Positions 52,331 to 60,705 of a stretch of 64,000 nucleotides of DNA are shown piece after piece. The stretch spans positions 372,001 through 436,000 of the forward strand of contig NZ_WNXZ01000001.1 in the NCBI RefSeq assembly GCF_009733845.1, in the 5' to 3' direction. The translations under genes were made by a program, and so were the position numbers. Source of the stretch: Pseudactinotalea terrae (GTDB lineage: Bacteria > Actinomycetota > Actinomycetes > Actinomycetales > Beutenbergiaceae). The notes below the pieces were generated by a model. That model saw only the letters and a program-made list of their open reading frames with translations, had not been told where the DNA came from and searched no databases. Each line of letters opens with the position of its first letter. The stretch's first letter is position 1.

Positions 52331-53223
52331 TCGAGGTAGGTGACCATCGTGCTCACCGCCGCGCCCTCGACCTCGAGCAGCACGATCGCGAACGGCCGGT
52401 AGACGGTCTCACCGCCGGGTCCCTGCTCCGGTGCGTACTGGCCGAACGCCGGCGAGCCGTTCGCGCTGGTTCGCAGCAGCCGATGCCCCACGCATCCGGC
52501 CCTCGACGCGAACGCCCGAGACACCTCGTCGATGCCGGAGAGCCAGAAGGCGACCGGTGGCATCGAGGTGATCACATCGGTGGTGAGCAGCCTCGCGAGC
52601 GCGTGGACGTCGTGGCGCTCGAACGCCATGACGAAGTCGTCCAGGAGCCGGTCGTCGACCGACCGGGCAGCCGCGCCGGGGCTGGGGGCGGCGATCGTGC
52701 GTCGGGCGCGGCGCAGGGTCGAGTGGACAGCGGTCTCACTGGTGCCGAGGACCGCAGCGGTCTCCGCCGCCGAGAGCGCGTAGACGTCCCGCAGCACGAG
52801 AACGACCCGCTGTCGCGGTGGCAGCCGCTGCAGCGCCGCCACGAACGCCATCCGGATGGTCTCACGCTGCTCCCACGCCGTCGCGGGATCGAGCGCGTCC
52901 GGGAGCGGTGTGATCCATGACCCGGCGGGCAGCACTCGATCGGTGGAGCTGGCGGGGTCCGCATGCTCGACCATGTCGGTGGGCAGCTCGCGGCGGACCG
53001 CGGCCTTGAGCCGGTCGAGACAGTGCCGTGTCGCGATCGTGTACAGCCAGGTGCGGAGGGAGCCGCGCGCAGGGTCGTAGCGCTCGCGTGCCCGCCAGCC
53101 CGCGAGCAGCACCTCCTGGGCGGCGTCCTCGGCGAGGCCACCGTCGCCGAGCACGCGGTAGCAGTACCGGACCAGCTCGGGCCGCAGCCCGGCCAGGGCC
53201 TGGTCGTCGACGGCGAAACTCAC
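52273..53223 (-). CDS. ECF RNA polymerase sigma factor with SnoaL-like C-terminal domain
   Basis: From GTG 53223 (overlapping the upstream stop, GTGA) the protein is 316 residues. Region 2 (YCYRVLGDGGLAEDAAQEVL to TIATRHCLDRLKA) and region 4 (QRLPPRQRVVLVLRDVYALS, ETAAVLGTSETAVHSTLRRA) are followed by a SnoaL/NTF2-like domain (about 195-310: FVMAFERHDVHALARLLT). This matches SigG/SigJ-like or TIGR02960-type ECF factors, where the extra domain probably replaces an anti-sigma. It is coupled to the mycothiol-type gene. Confidence 0.92.
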   Translation of the reverse strand: MSFAVDDQALAGLRPELVRYCYRVLGDGGLAEDAAQEVLLAGWRARERYDPARGSLRTWLYTIATRHCLDRLKAAVRRELPTDMVEHADPASSTDRVLPAGSWITPLPDALDPATAWEQRETIRMAFVAALQRLPPRQRVVLVLRDVYALSAAETAAVLGTSETAVHSTLRRARRTIAAPSPGAAARSVDDRLLDDFVMAFERHDVHALARLLTTDVITSMPPVAFWLSGIDEVSRAFASRAGCVGHRLLRTSANGSPAFGQYAPEQGPGGETVYRPFAIVLLEVEGAAVSTMVTYLDQRDRFAAFGLPESFADPS

Positions 53224-53846
53224 ACAGCCTCCGACGGGTGCCCCGGCACCGGCGCTCGCCCGGTCACCGCGAGCACGAGGTCGACAGCAGGCATCCGCAC
53301 CTCGGTGACACCCCGGTCGCCAGGGTCGGAGCGAACCGTGAGGTCGGCGTCGTCCGCGACGAGTGCGATCCCGCCGAGGTCGACGCCGAAGAACGCGATC
53401 GACTCGGGGCTGCCACCGGCGAGCGCAGCGGCAGCCACGTGCGGCTCCGGCCCCGGGAGGCCGAGCGGCACGGTGATGTCGAGCCCGTGGATCACCTCGT
53501 GGGCGAGCGCGCCCTGGTGTGCGTCAGGGCCGGGCGTCCAGCGGCTCGGCACCCGTCGCTGGTACCGATCGAGCAGCTCCGCGTCGCTGAACCGTGCGGT
53601 GTGGGCCCGGGCGGTGCGGTCGCACGCCACGTTGATGTCGCCGTCGGCGGCGGCGACCGTGGCCTGGAACTCCGGCCAGCTCTGGGTCTCCGAGGTAGTG
53701 AGGTGGGCCACGACCTCGCGGATGCGCCAGCCCTGGCACAGCGAGTCGGCGGCCCACTGCTCAGGGCTCAGCTCGGCGAGCAGTGCGGCCAGGCGGCGGC
53801 GCTCGGAGACGGTCAGCTCGTACAGCTCGGTGGCGTTCATCAGCAT
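53220..53846 (-). CDS. Maleylpyruvate isomerase family (mycothiol-dependent/DinB-like) protein
   Basis: The 208-residue protein starts at the cat complement at 53846 (a second Met two codons in). The N-terminal DinB-like four-helix bundle has AALLAELSPEQWAADSLCQG and WRIREVVAHLTTSE with the first metal-ligand His, and HQGALAHEVIHGLDITVPLG with the later His pair. The C-terminal part is the beta domain of mycothiol-dependent maleylpyruvate isomerases. Mycothiol use fits an actinobacterial host. The true substrate is unknown. Its stop overlaps the sigma-factor start, so both are one unit. Confidence 0.87.
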   Translation of the reverse strand: MLMNATELYELTVSERRRLAALLAELSPEQWAADSLCQGWRIREVVAHLTTSETQSWPEFQATVAAADGDINVACDRTARAHTARFSDAELLDRYQRRVPSRWTPGPDAHQGALAHEVIHGLDITVPLGLPGPEPHVAAAALAGGSPESIAFFGVDLGGIALVADDADLTVRSDPGDRGVTEVRMPAVDLVLAVTGRAPVPGHPSEAV

Positions 53847-53944
53847 CCTCTGATCGATATGATCCCGCGGGCTGCGGCATCCTCGTCAGGGGATACGAGG
53901 CAGCGACGTGGAAGTCGTCGCTCACCGCCACACGAGTGGATCGC

Positions 53945-55777
53945 TCAGCGCCTCCGGGTGCCGAAGATGGACCGGGTGATCTCCCGGCCGATCGCTCGCC
54001 CGGCGGAGGTGAGCATCGAGTCCAGCGTCGACCGCCGGGACTTGGCGTTCCGCTCGGCCTCCTTGGCCGCACGCGCAGCACGCGCCGCCTCTTCCTTGGC
54101 ACGCGCCTTGGCCGCGGCCTCGGCCTCCTTCTCGGCGCGCTTCTCCGCGGCGACGCGGTCCTTCTCGGCCTGCTCGGCCGCGGCCTCGGCCTGCTCTGCC
54201 TCGATCCGGGCCTGCTTCTCCTGGTCGATGCGACGCACCAGCATCTCGTAGGCGCTGACGCTATCGACCGCGGTGCCGTACCTCGACAGCGCAGGGGAGG
54301 CCTGCACCACCGCGGTGACAGCGGCCTCCGGTGCCGGGTCCATCAACGCCTCGGGCGCGCGCAGGCGTGTCCAGGCGACCGGGGTGGGTGCGCCCTTCTC
54401 GGTGAGCACGGTGACGATCGCCTCGCCGGTCCCCAGAGCGGTCAGCAGCTCTTCCAGGTCGTACTCCGACGTCGGGAAGGTCCTGACGGTGGCGCGCAGC
54501 GCCGTGGCATCGTCCGGGGTGAACGCACGCAGCGCGTGCTGCACACGGTTGCCGAGCTGGGCGAGCACGTCCCCGGGCACGTCCTTGGGGGTCTGGGTGA
54601 CGAAGAAGATCCCCACGCCCTTCGACCTGATCAGCCGCACCGTCTGCGTCACCTGGTTGAGGAACTCCTTCGACGCGCCGTTGAACAGCAGGTGCGCCTC
54701 GTCGAAGAAGAAGACCAGCTTCGGCTTCTCGGCGTCACCGACCTCGGGCAGCTCGCCGAACAGGTCGGCGAGCAGCCACATGAGGAAGGTGGAGAACAGC
54801 GCGGGCCGGTCCTGCAGGTCGGGGAGCTCGAGGGCGGAGATGATGCCGCGGCCGTCGGCGGCCGTGCGGATGAGGTCGGCGGTGCTGAAGGCAGGCTCAC
54901 CGAAGAAGACGTCGGCGCCCTGCGCCTGCAACGCGACGATCTCACGCAGGATCACCCCGGCGGTCGCCGAGGACACGCCACCGATGCCCTTCAGCTCGTC
55001 CTTGCCGTCCTCGCTGGTGAGATACGCGATCGTGGACTGCAGGTCCTTCAGGTCCAGCAGCGCGAGGCCTTGCGTGTCCGCCCAGTGGAAGATCAGCCCG
55101 AGCGAGGACTCCTGGGTGTTGTTCAGCCCGAGCACCTTGGCGAGCAGCAGCGGTCCGAAGTCGGTCACGGTGGTGCGGATCGGGACGCCGTTTCCCTGGC
55201 CGCCGAGCGAGTAGAACTCGACGGGGAACGCGGTGGGCATCCAGTCCTGCCCGAGGCTGGTGGTGCGGGCGAGCAGCTTCTCGTTGCCCTGGCCGGCGAC
55301 GATCAGCCCGGACAGGTCGCCCTTGATGTCCGCGAGGAACACCGGGACGCCTGCGGTGCTCAGGCCTTCGGCCATGCCCTGGAGGGTGCGGGTCTTGCCG
55401 GTGCCCGTGGCTCCGGCCACGAGCCCGTGCCGGTTCATCATCGCGAGGGGGAGACCGATCTGCACGGCTGGCACCGCGTCGTCGTCCTCGACCAGCGCGC
55501 CGAGCGGCAACGTGCCGCCCTCGAACGTGTACCCGGCCTTGATGGCGGCCGCCTGCTCCGAGAGCGGGGCGTCCTCGCCCGGCTTGTCCGGCCCAGCCTC
55601 GGCGACCTCGTCCGGCTCGCTGGGTTCCGCGGGCGCATCGGCCGGCGCACCCGCGGCTGCTGCGGCCTCGGCTGCCCGCAGGGCTGCGACCGCTGCCGCG
55701 GCCTTGGCCTCGGCTGCCTCGGCAGCGGCCTGTGCTGCGGCGGCACGAAGGGCCGCAAGCTCTGCCTCAGTCGTCAT
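53945..55777 (-). CDS. HerA-like helicase/ATPase (DUF853 family)
   Basis: The 610-residue protein begins with an Ala/Glu-rich coiled coil (about 1-60) and an acidic linker. The AAA ATPase core has Walker A GATGTGKTRT (about 118-127), IKGDLSGL, Walker B KLVFFFDEAHLLF and the sensor VTQTPKDVPGDVLAQLGNRV. The C-terminal 110 residues form a highly charged Lys/Arg/Glu/Ala coiled coil ending in a basic tail. The family is related to HerA/FtsK pumps and is linked to DNA or protein translocation. No NurA-like nuclease is adjacent. Confidence 0.92.
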   Translation of the reverse strand: MTTEAELAALRAAAAQAAAEAAEAKAAAAVAALRAAEAAAAAGAPADAPAEPSEPDEVAEAGPDKPGEDAPLSEQAAAIKAGYTFEGGTLPLGALVEDDDAVPAVQIGLPLAMMNRHGLVAGATGTGKTRTLQGMAEGLSTAGVPVFLADIKGDLSGLIVAGQGNEKLLARTTSLGQDWMPTAFPVEFYSLGGQGNGVPIRTTVTDFGPLLLAKVLGLNNTQESSLGLIFHWADTQGLALLDLKDLQSTIAYLTSEDGKDELKGIGGVSSATAGVILREIVALQAQGADVFFGEPAFSTADLIRTAADGRGIISALELPDLQDRPALFSTFLMWLLADLFGELPEVGDAEKPKLVFFFDEAHLLFNGASKEFLNQVTQTVRLIRSKGVGIFFVTQTPKDVPGDVLAQLGNRVQHALRAFTPDDATALRATVRTFPTSEYDLEELLTALGTGEAIVTVLTEKGAPTPVAWTRLRAPEALMDPAPEAAVTAVVQASPALSRYGTAVDSVSAYEMLVRRIDQEKQARIEAEQAEAAAEQAEKDRVAAEKRAEKEAEAAAKARAKEEAARAARAAKEAERNAKSRRSTLDSMLTSAGRAIGREITRSIFGTRRR

Positions 55778-55919
55778 GACGCCTCACATTAGGGGCTCCG
55801 GTGCATGTGCACGGGCTGACCGAGGCCCGACTGTCCACAGCTGCAGCCAGATGCACCGCTGTCCACAGCACCCCTGCGTTGCCGCGCGGGTCGGGCACCG
55901 GTCGACCTACGTTCGCCTC

Positions 55920-56639
55920 ATGCGTGACGATCCCGGCGCACGGTTGCGGAGCTACCTGCGCGTCGCGTACGACAGCGGCACCGAGCCCGAGGTGTCCACG
56001 CGCGAGCCCCGCAGGTGGGCGGCGCCCACAGGGGCGGCAGCCAGGGTCGCGGCCGTGCTGATCGTGCTGCTCGTCGCGGGTGTCACCTGCCTCGTGCTCA
56101 TGCGGATCCCCGTGGCACCCGCTGCGCCTGCCGCCCCCACGGCGGAGCCGGCGCCTCCTGCGAGTGCACCCACGGCGGCGGCCACCCCGAGCGATGGCGA
56201 GCAGGCCGGCGGTGAGGTGCTCGTCGTGCACGTCGCCGGTGCTGTCACCGAGCCCGGGGTCGTCGAGGTGCCGCACGGAACCCGCGTCGCCGATGCCATC
56301 GAGAGGGCGGGCGGCGCGACGGCGGAGGCCGATCTCGATGCGCTCAACCTCGCTGCGCCGGTCGCTGACGGCCAGCAGGTGTACGTGCCGCGGGAGGGCG
56401 AGGAGGTCCCCCCGGTGAGCAGCGGGGCCGGCTCGGCCACCGCCGATACCGTGCTGAACCTCAACACGGCCGACGCCGCCGCGCTCGAGACCCTGCCCGG
56501 TATCGGCCCGGCCATCGCAGGACGCATCATCGCCTGGCGCGAGGAGCACGGTGCGTTCGTCTCGGTGGATGCGCTGACCAACGTGTCCGGCATCGGCCCG
56601 GCCACACTGGAACGCCTGCGCGACCTGGTCACGGTGTGA
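55920..56639 (+). CDS. comEA: ComEA-type DNA-binding competence protein
   Basis: From ATG 55920 the protein is 239 residues: a cytoplasmic arm, one membrane helix (about 41-62, AARVAAVLIVLLVAGVTCLV), a Pro/Ala linker, an SLBB domain (about 100-155: VVHVAGAVTEPGVVEVPHGT) and a helix-hairpin-helix domain (about 178-239: LNLNTADAAALETLPGIGPA). ComEA binds double-stranded DNA outside the membrane and hands it to the ComEC channel, encoded next. The gene order comEA-comEC-holA is standard in actinobacteria. Confidence 0.93.
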   Translation: MRDDPGARLRSYLRVAYDSGTEPEVSTREPRRWAAPTGAAARVAAVLIVLLVAGVTCLVLMRIPVAPAAPAAPTAEPAPPASAPTAAATPSDGEQAGGEVLVVHVAGAVTEPGVVEVPHGTRVADAIERAGGATAEADLDALNLAAPVADGQQVYVPREGEEVPPVSSGAGSATADTVLNLNTADAAALETLPGIGPAIAGRIIAWREEHGAFVSVDALTNVSGIGPATLERLRDLVTV

Positions 56640-56643
56640 GGCA

Positions 56644-58122
56644 GTGCCTGCACCCAGGAGCCAGGATCTGCGCCTGCTGCCCGCGGCGGCGCTCGGCTGG
56701 GTGGCAGCCATCCTCGGTCTGCACGCAGGAGCGCTGCTCACCGGAGGCGCGCTGCTCGGCTGCCTGGCCGTCACCGCTGCGGCTGCAGCCCGGCTGCGAC
56801 GAGCCCCCGCTGGTCGGCACCGGCGTCGCACCCATGGCCGTTCGGCTGCCACCGCCGTGCTCGCCGGCGCGACGGCGGCAGCACTGCTCGGCTGGTCCTG
56901 GGCGCGCGCCGAGGCCCGTGGCGCGGTGGTCGAGCCCTACCTGGGCTCCGACGTCGTCGCAGTGCTTCGGATCGACTCCGAGCCCCGGGTCCTCAGTGTC
57001 GGCCGGGTGCTGCTGCGGGCGACGTGGATAGCCGTGGGCTCGAACCCGCACGACGCACCGACACACCCGCTCGGGGTCGCGGTGTCCGTGCTCGCCGATG
57101 CGAGCTGGATGAGCGCGGTGGTGGGGGAGCGGGTGCACGCTGCCGTTCGCGTGGTCGAGACCGAGCGTGCTGATGCCGCTGCCGCGCTCCTCGTCGCGGA
57201 GGGCGGGCACGAGGTCGTGGCCCGGGCGCCGCCGGTCGCTGCGCTCGTCGCGAGCCTGCGAGCAGGGCTGGTGTCGGCCAGCTCGGATCTGGACGCGCAG
57301 GCCCGCGGCCTCGTGCCGGGCATCGCCCTGGGGGACGACAGGTTGCTCCCGGCCACGCTCGAGGACGACCTGCGCACGGTCAGCCTCACCCACGTCACGG
57401 CGGTCTCCGGTGCACACGTGGCGATGGTGCTCGGGCTCGTGCTGCTGACCTTGCGCCGGCTGCCGCGCGCGGCGCAGGCGGTGCTCGGGGCGGTGGTGCT
57501 CGTCGCCCTCGTCGCTCTGGTGCACCCTGCGGCGAGCGTGCTGAGGTCGGCGACGATGGGTGGGGTGCTGCTCGTCGGGCTGCTGCTGGGCCGGCCCCGC
57601 GCGGCGCTGCCGGCCTTGTGGGCGAGCATCGTGGTGCTGCTCGCCGTCGACCCGTGGCTGGCAGGCTCGTTCGGGTTCGTCCTCTCGGTTCTCGCGACGT
57701 CCGGACTGCTGATCGGCGCCGGTCCGATCGCGGACCGGCTCACGCGCCTCCTTCCGCGCCCGGCGGCGTTGGCGCTCGCGGTGCCGATGGCTGCCCAGCT
57801 GGCGTGCGCTCCTGCGCTGGCCCTGTTGCAGCCGGCGATGCCGGTGCACGGTGTGCTCGCCAACGTCATGGCGGCGCCCGCCGTGCCTCCGGCGACCATC
57901 CTCGGCCTCGTCGCCACGCTCGTGGCACCGTTCTCCGCGGCGGTGGCGCACGTGCTCGCGGCCTGGGCCGGGGTGGCGACGGCCTGGGTGGCCACGGTCG
58001 CGATCTGGTGCGCGGCGCTCCCGCTCGCGACCCTCCCGTGGTGGCTGGCGGTGCTCGGGGCGCTCCTCGGGCTGCTGGCGCGTGCGGTCCTGCTGCGCTC
58101 GCGGGCCGGGCGGGGGCGTTGA
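56644..58122 (+). CDS. comEC: ComEC/Rec2 family channel protein lacking the beta-lactamase domain
   Basis: From GTG 56644 the protein is 492 residues, compared with roughly 750-800 for full ComEC. It has N-terminal helices and a soluble DUF4131-like/OB region (about 90-200), then the Competence domain (about 220-490) with VTAVSGAHVAMVLGLVLLTL, HPAASVLRSATMGG and ANVMAAPAVPPATILGLVAT. It stops right after the last helices (ARAVLLRSRAGRGR). The metallo-beta-lactamase domain proposed to degrade one DNA strand is absent here. holA follows after 81 bp. Confidence 0.92.
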   Translation: MPAPRSQDLRLLPAAALGWVAAILGLHAGALLTGGALLGCLAVTAAAAARLRRAPAGRHRRRTHGRSAATAVLAGATAAALLGWSWARAEARGAVVEPYLGSDVVAVLRIDSEPRVLSVGRVLLRATWIAVGSNPHDAPTHPLGVAVSVLADASWMSAVVGERVHAAVRVVETERADAAAALLVAEGGHEVVARAPPVAALVASLRAGLVSASSDLDAQARGLVPGIALGDDRLLPATLEDDLRTVSLTHVTAVSGAHVAMVLGLVLLTLRRLPRAAQAVLGAVVLVALVALVHPAASVLRSATMGGVLLVGLLLGRPRAALPALWASIVVLLAVDPWLAGSFGFVLSVLATSGLLIGAGPIADRLTRLLPRPAALALAVPMAAQLACAPALALLQPAMPVHGVLANVMAAPAVPPATILGLVATLVAPFSAAVAHVLAAWAGVATAWVATVAIWCAALPLATLPWWLAVLGALLGLLARAVLLRSRAGRGR

Positions 58123-58203
58123 CCGGCCTCTCGGGGCGGCCGGCGGGCTTGCGCCCGTGAGGGCCGATGCCCTGCTGTCGGCCGGAGGTGGCAGGCTGGT
58201 CCC

Positions 58204-59220
58204 GTGCCACCCTCACGCCGTCGACCAGCCGGGCTCAGCCCTCTCGATCTCGATGCCATCCCGCTCGCGCCGGTCGTGCTGGTCAAGGGTGCGGAGGGCT
58301 ACTTCGTCGACGCCGTGACCGACCACCTGCTGGCGCTGGCGAAGGAGCGCGATCCCCAGGTCGAGGTGACACGGATCGACGCGGCGGCCTACCAGCCGCA
58401 TCAGCTCGACGTCATCACCAGCCCGTCCTTGTTCGAAGAGCGCCGCCACCTGGTGATCGATGCCGTGGATGCTGCGTCCGACGCGTTCATCACCGACGCC
58501 GTCGCCTACGTCGAGAACCTCGACGGCGATGTCGGTGAGGTCACGATGGTGATGCGCCACACCAAGGGCGTGCGCGGCAAGAAGCTCCTCGACACGATCG
58601 CGGCCGCCAAGCTCCCGGTCGTGCAGTGCGATCCCCTCAAGCGCGACACCGAGAAGGCCGACTTTGTCAGCGGCCGGTTCCGTGCCGCCGGGCGCCGCGC
58701 GAGCGCCGACGCCGTCCGCGGTCTCGTCGAGGCGCTCGGCTCCGACCTGCGTGAGCTCGCGGCAGGTGTGCAGCAGCTGATCGACGACACGACCGGGGCG
58801 ATCACACCCGATGTCGTGCAGCGGTACCACGGTGGCCGTGTCGAGGCCACCGGCTTCCGTGTCGCCGACACCGCGATCGCGGGCGATGGTGCGGCCGCGG
58901 TCACGTTGCTGCGCCACGCCCTGGCCACCGGTTCCGACCCCGTGCCGCTCGTCGCCGCGCTGGCGATGAAGCTGCGCACGCTCGCCAAGGTCGCCGCCAC
59001 CCGCGGTCGCGGTGGTGCCAGCGCGGGCGAGCTGGGCCTGGCGCCCTGGCAGATCGACAGGGCTCGCCGCGAGCTCTCGGGCTGGACGCCCGAGGGTCTC
59101 GCCGCGGCGATCTCGGCAGTCGCCGACGCTGATGCCGAGGTCAAGGGCGAGAGCCGCGCACCGCAGTTCGCCGTCGAGCGCGCGGTGCTGCGTGTCGCGG
59201 GCGCTCGCGCCGGCCGCTGA
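58204..59220 (+). CDS. holA: DNA polymerase III subunit delta
   Basis: The 338-residue protein starts at GTG 58204. It has the delta N-terminal AAA+-like fold (PLAPVVLVKGAEGYFVDAVT, VTRIDAAAYQPHQLDVITSP, RRHLVIDAVDAASDAFITDA), a middle lid domain with GSDLRELAAGVQQLIDD, and the C-terminal collar domain (AAVTLLRHALATGSDPVPLV, ELGLAPWQIDRARRELSGWT). Delta opens the beta clamp in the clamp loader. No functional P-loop is present, as expected for this subunit. Confidence 0.95.
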   Translation: MPPSRRRPAGLSPLDLDAIPLAPVVLVKGAEGYFVDAVTDHLLALAKERDPQVEVTRIDAAAYQPHQLDVITSPSLFEERRHLVIDAVDAASDAFITDAVAYVENLDGDVGEVTMVMRHTKGVRGKKLLDTIAAAKLPVVQCDPLKRDTEKADFVSGRFRAAGRRASADAVRGLVEALGSDLRELAAGVQQLIDDTTGAITPDVVQRYHGGRVEATGFRVADTAIAGDGAAAVTLLRHALATGSDPVPLVAALAMKLRTLAKVAATRGRGGASAGELGLAPWQIDRARRELSGWTPEGLAAAISAVADADAEVKGESRAPQFAVERAVLRVAGARAGR

Positions 59221-59322
59221 TCCTCCCGGGCTGCCGATCCCTCCGCCGCCCGGGGGAGCAGGTCGGCAGGCTCACCCGCTCGACGGAGGAGGCCGCACGC
59301 GTGCTCCCGGCATGCTGGGGGC

Positions 59323-59574
59323 ATGGACGAGGACCAGCAGCCCGAGGAGCAGCAGCCCACGAAGCCGGCTGCGCAACCGATGTTCGCTGCCGGTATCGCG
59401 ATCGGGCTCTCGATCGGTGCGGCCATCGGAGTCGCGATGGACAACATCGCCATCGGCATGTCGATCGGAATCGCCATCGGGGTCGCCTTCGGCATCGCGT
59501 TCCAGTCCGAGCGGTCCGCCGCTGACGAGCGGGCTGACGACGACGCCGACGGCCCCACCGAGCACGAGCCGTGA
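59323..59574 (+). CDS. 83-residue glycine-rich membrane protein
   Basis: The frame from ATG 59323 encodes a hydrophilic start (MDEDQQPEEQQPTKPAAQP), then about 40 residues of alternating Gly/Ala/Ile (FAAGIAIGLSIGAAIGVAMD, then MSIGIAIGVAFGIAF) and an acidic tail. The periodic GxxxG-like pattern is a glycine zipper, suggesting one or two membrane helices that pack tightly. The function is unknown. It lies between holA and the convergent rpsT, and a shared hairpin (59605-59637) separates it from rpsT. Confidence 0.7.
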   Translation: MDEDQQPEEQQPTKPAAQPMFAAGIAIGLSIGAAIGVAMDNIAIGMSIGIAIGVAFGIAFQSERSAADERADDDADGPTEHEP

Positions 59575-59604
59575 TGCCCGGGCCGGCGCCCAGCGGGCAG
59601 ACGA

Positions 59605-59637
59605 CGACGGCGCCACCCCGAGGGGGTGACGCCGTCG
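59605..59637. terminator. Bidirectional hairpin between the glycine-zipper gene and rpsT
   Basis: GACGGCGCCACCCC (59606-59619) pairs with GGGGTGACGCCGTC (59623-59636), with a single mismatched (wobble) pair and a 3-nt loop. It lies between two convergent genes. There is no strong T run on either side, so termination may depend on the stem or Rho. Confidence 0.6.
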
Positions 59638-59656
59638 CGACGTTGTGCTGGGTCGC

Positions 59657-59917
59657 TCAGAGAGCGGCGACCTGCTTGGCGAGCGCCGACTTGCGGTTCG
59701 CTGCCTGGTTGAGGTGGATGACGCCCTTGGAGGCGGCCTTGTCCAGGTGACGGGAGGCGGTCGCCAGAGCGGCGGTCGCGGTCTCCTTGTCGCCGGAGGC
59801 GATCGCCTCACGGACGTGTCGAACCTGGGTCTTCAGCTCCGACTTGACGGCCTTGTTGCGCAGGCGCGCCTTCTCGTTGGTGCGGATCCGCTTGATCTGG
59901 GACTTGATGTTTGCCAC
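59657..59917 (-). CDS. rpsT: 30S ribosomal protein S20
   Basis: The 86-residue protein begins with GTG at 59917: [20 protein letters not shown], the unmistakable S20 start. It is followed by [20 protein letters not shown] and a [21 protein letters not shown]-terminus. It binds 16S rRNA in the 30S body. It is transcribed alone, toward holA, as is common in actinobacteria. Confidence 0.97.
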   Translation of the reverse strand: MANIKSQIKRIRTNEKARLRNKAVKSELKTQVRHVREAIASGDKETATAALATASRHLDKAASKGVIHLNQAANRKSALAKQVAAL

Positions 59918-60129
59918 GTGTAACTCGGACTCTTTCGGTGGTTCGCTCGCGCGATCGGACTACGACGAAGAGGGTGTCGGCGCTGCGACGCGGAGACGGA
60001 CACGAGGGCTGGGATCCTCTGGGGCTTCCGCGATGGCGCTGTGCGGGTCACCGAATCAACAGCAACCCAACGGAGCACTTTACCAGGTTCGCGATCCTCC
60101 CCGGGAGCACCGTTCACGTGGCCTGGGCC

Positions 60130-60675
60130 TCAGCTGCCGTGCTCGGCTCGGTGAGCCTGGAGCGCGTCGGCAACGGCGTCGTAGCGCTGCTGCTCGAGCA
60201 CGGCACCCACGCGCCGGATCGCGGCCGTCGGGAGGTAGAGCACGCGATCGAGCCGGACCTCGGACTCGCGGCTCCGGCTGTCCCACGAGCCGCCGCCGAT
60301 GTCGAACCAGTACCGGCCCCAGCGCGCCTCGTCGGCGGCGTCGCGGTCGTGATCCTTGGAGGTGGTCTGCAGGCCGAGGTACCCACCCCGGTGCCGCGCG
60401 ATCACGAGCACGGGACGGTCCTTGCCACGACCGTCGTTCTCGTCGTACGGCACCCACGCCCAGACGACCTCACCGGGGTCCGCCGCGTCGTCGTCCTGCG
60501 GCGCGTACCGCAGCGGAGGCAGGTCGCCCTCGTACGGCGCTGTGGTCTGCGCGAGCTCGGCCGTGCTGGTCCTGCTCGGTCGCCTGCTTGCCGCCCGCCC
60601 CCGCCGGCGGGAGGTGTGTGCGGCATCGCGCACCAGCGACGCCGCCACGTTGACGATCCGGTTGAGCAAGCGCAT
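60130..60675 (-). CDS. PemK/MazF-like domain protein without adjacent antitoxin
   Basis: The 181-residue protein has an Arg/Ser/Ala-rich N-terminal extension (about 1-45) before a PemK-like fold: ADPGEVVWAWVPYDENDGRG, KDRPVLVIARHRGGYLGLQT, WDSRSRESEVRLDRVLYLPT. The GRGKDRPVLV segment is the usual loop of MazF/PemK proteins. No small antitoxin frame lies next to it, so it may be a housekeeping or decayed relative rather than an active ribonuclease toxin. A 212-bp gap follows before rpsT. Confidence 0.82.
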   Translation of the reverse strand: MRLLNRIVNVAASLVRDAAHTSRRRGRAASRRPSRTSTAELAQTTAPYEGDLPPLRYAPQDDDAADPGEVVWAWVPYDENDGRGKDRPVLVIARHRGGYLGLQTTSKDHDRDAADEARWGRYWFDIGGGSWDSRSRESEVRLDRVLYLPTAAIRRVGAVLEQQRYDAVADALQAHRAEHGS

Positions 60676-60705
60676 GACGCCCGAGGTTAGGGCATGTCAC
60701 CCAGC

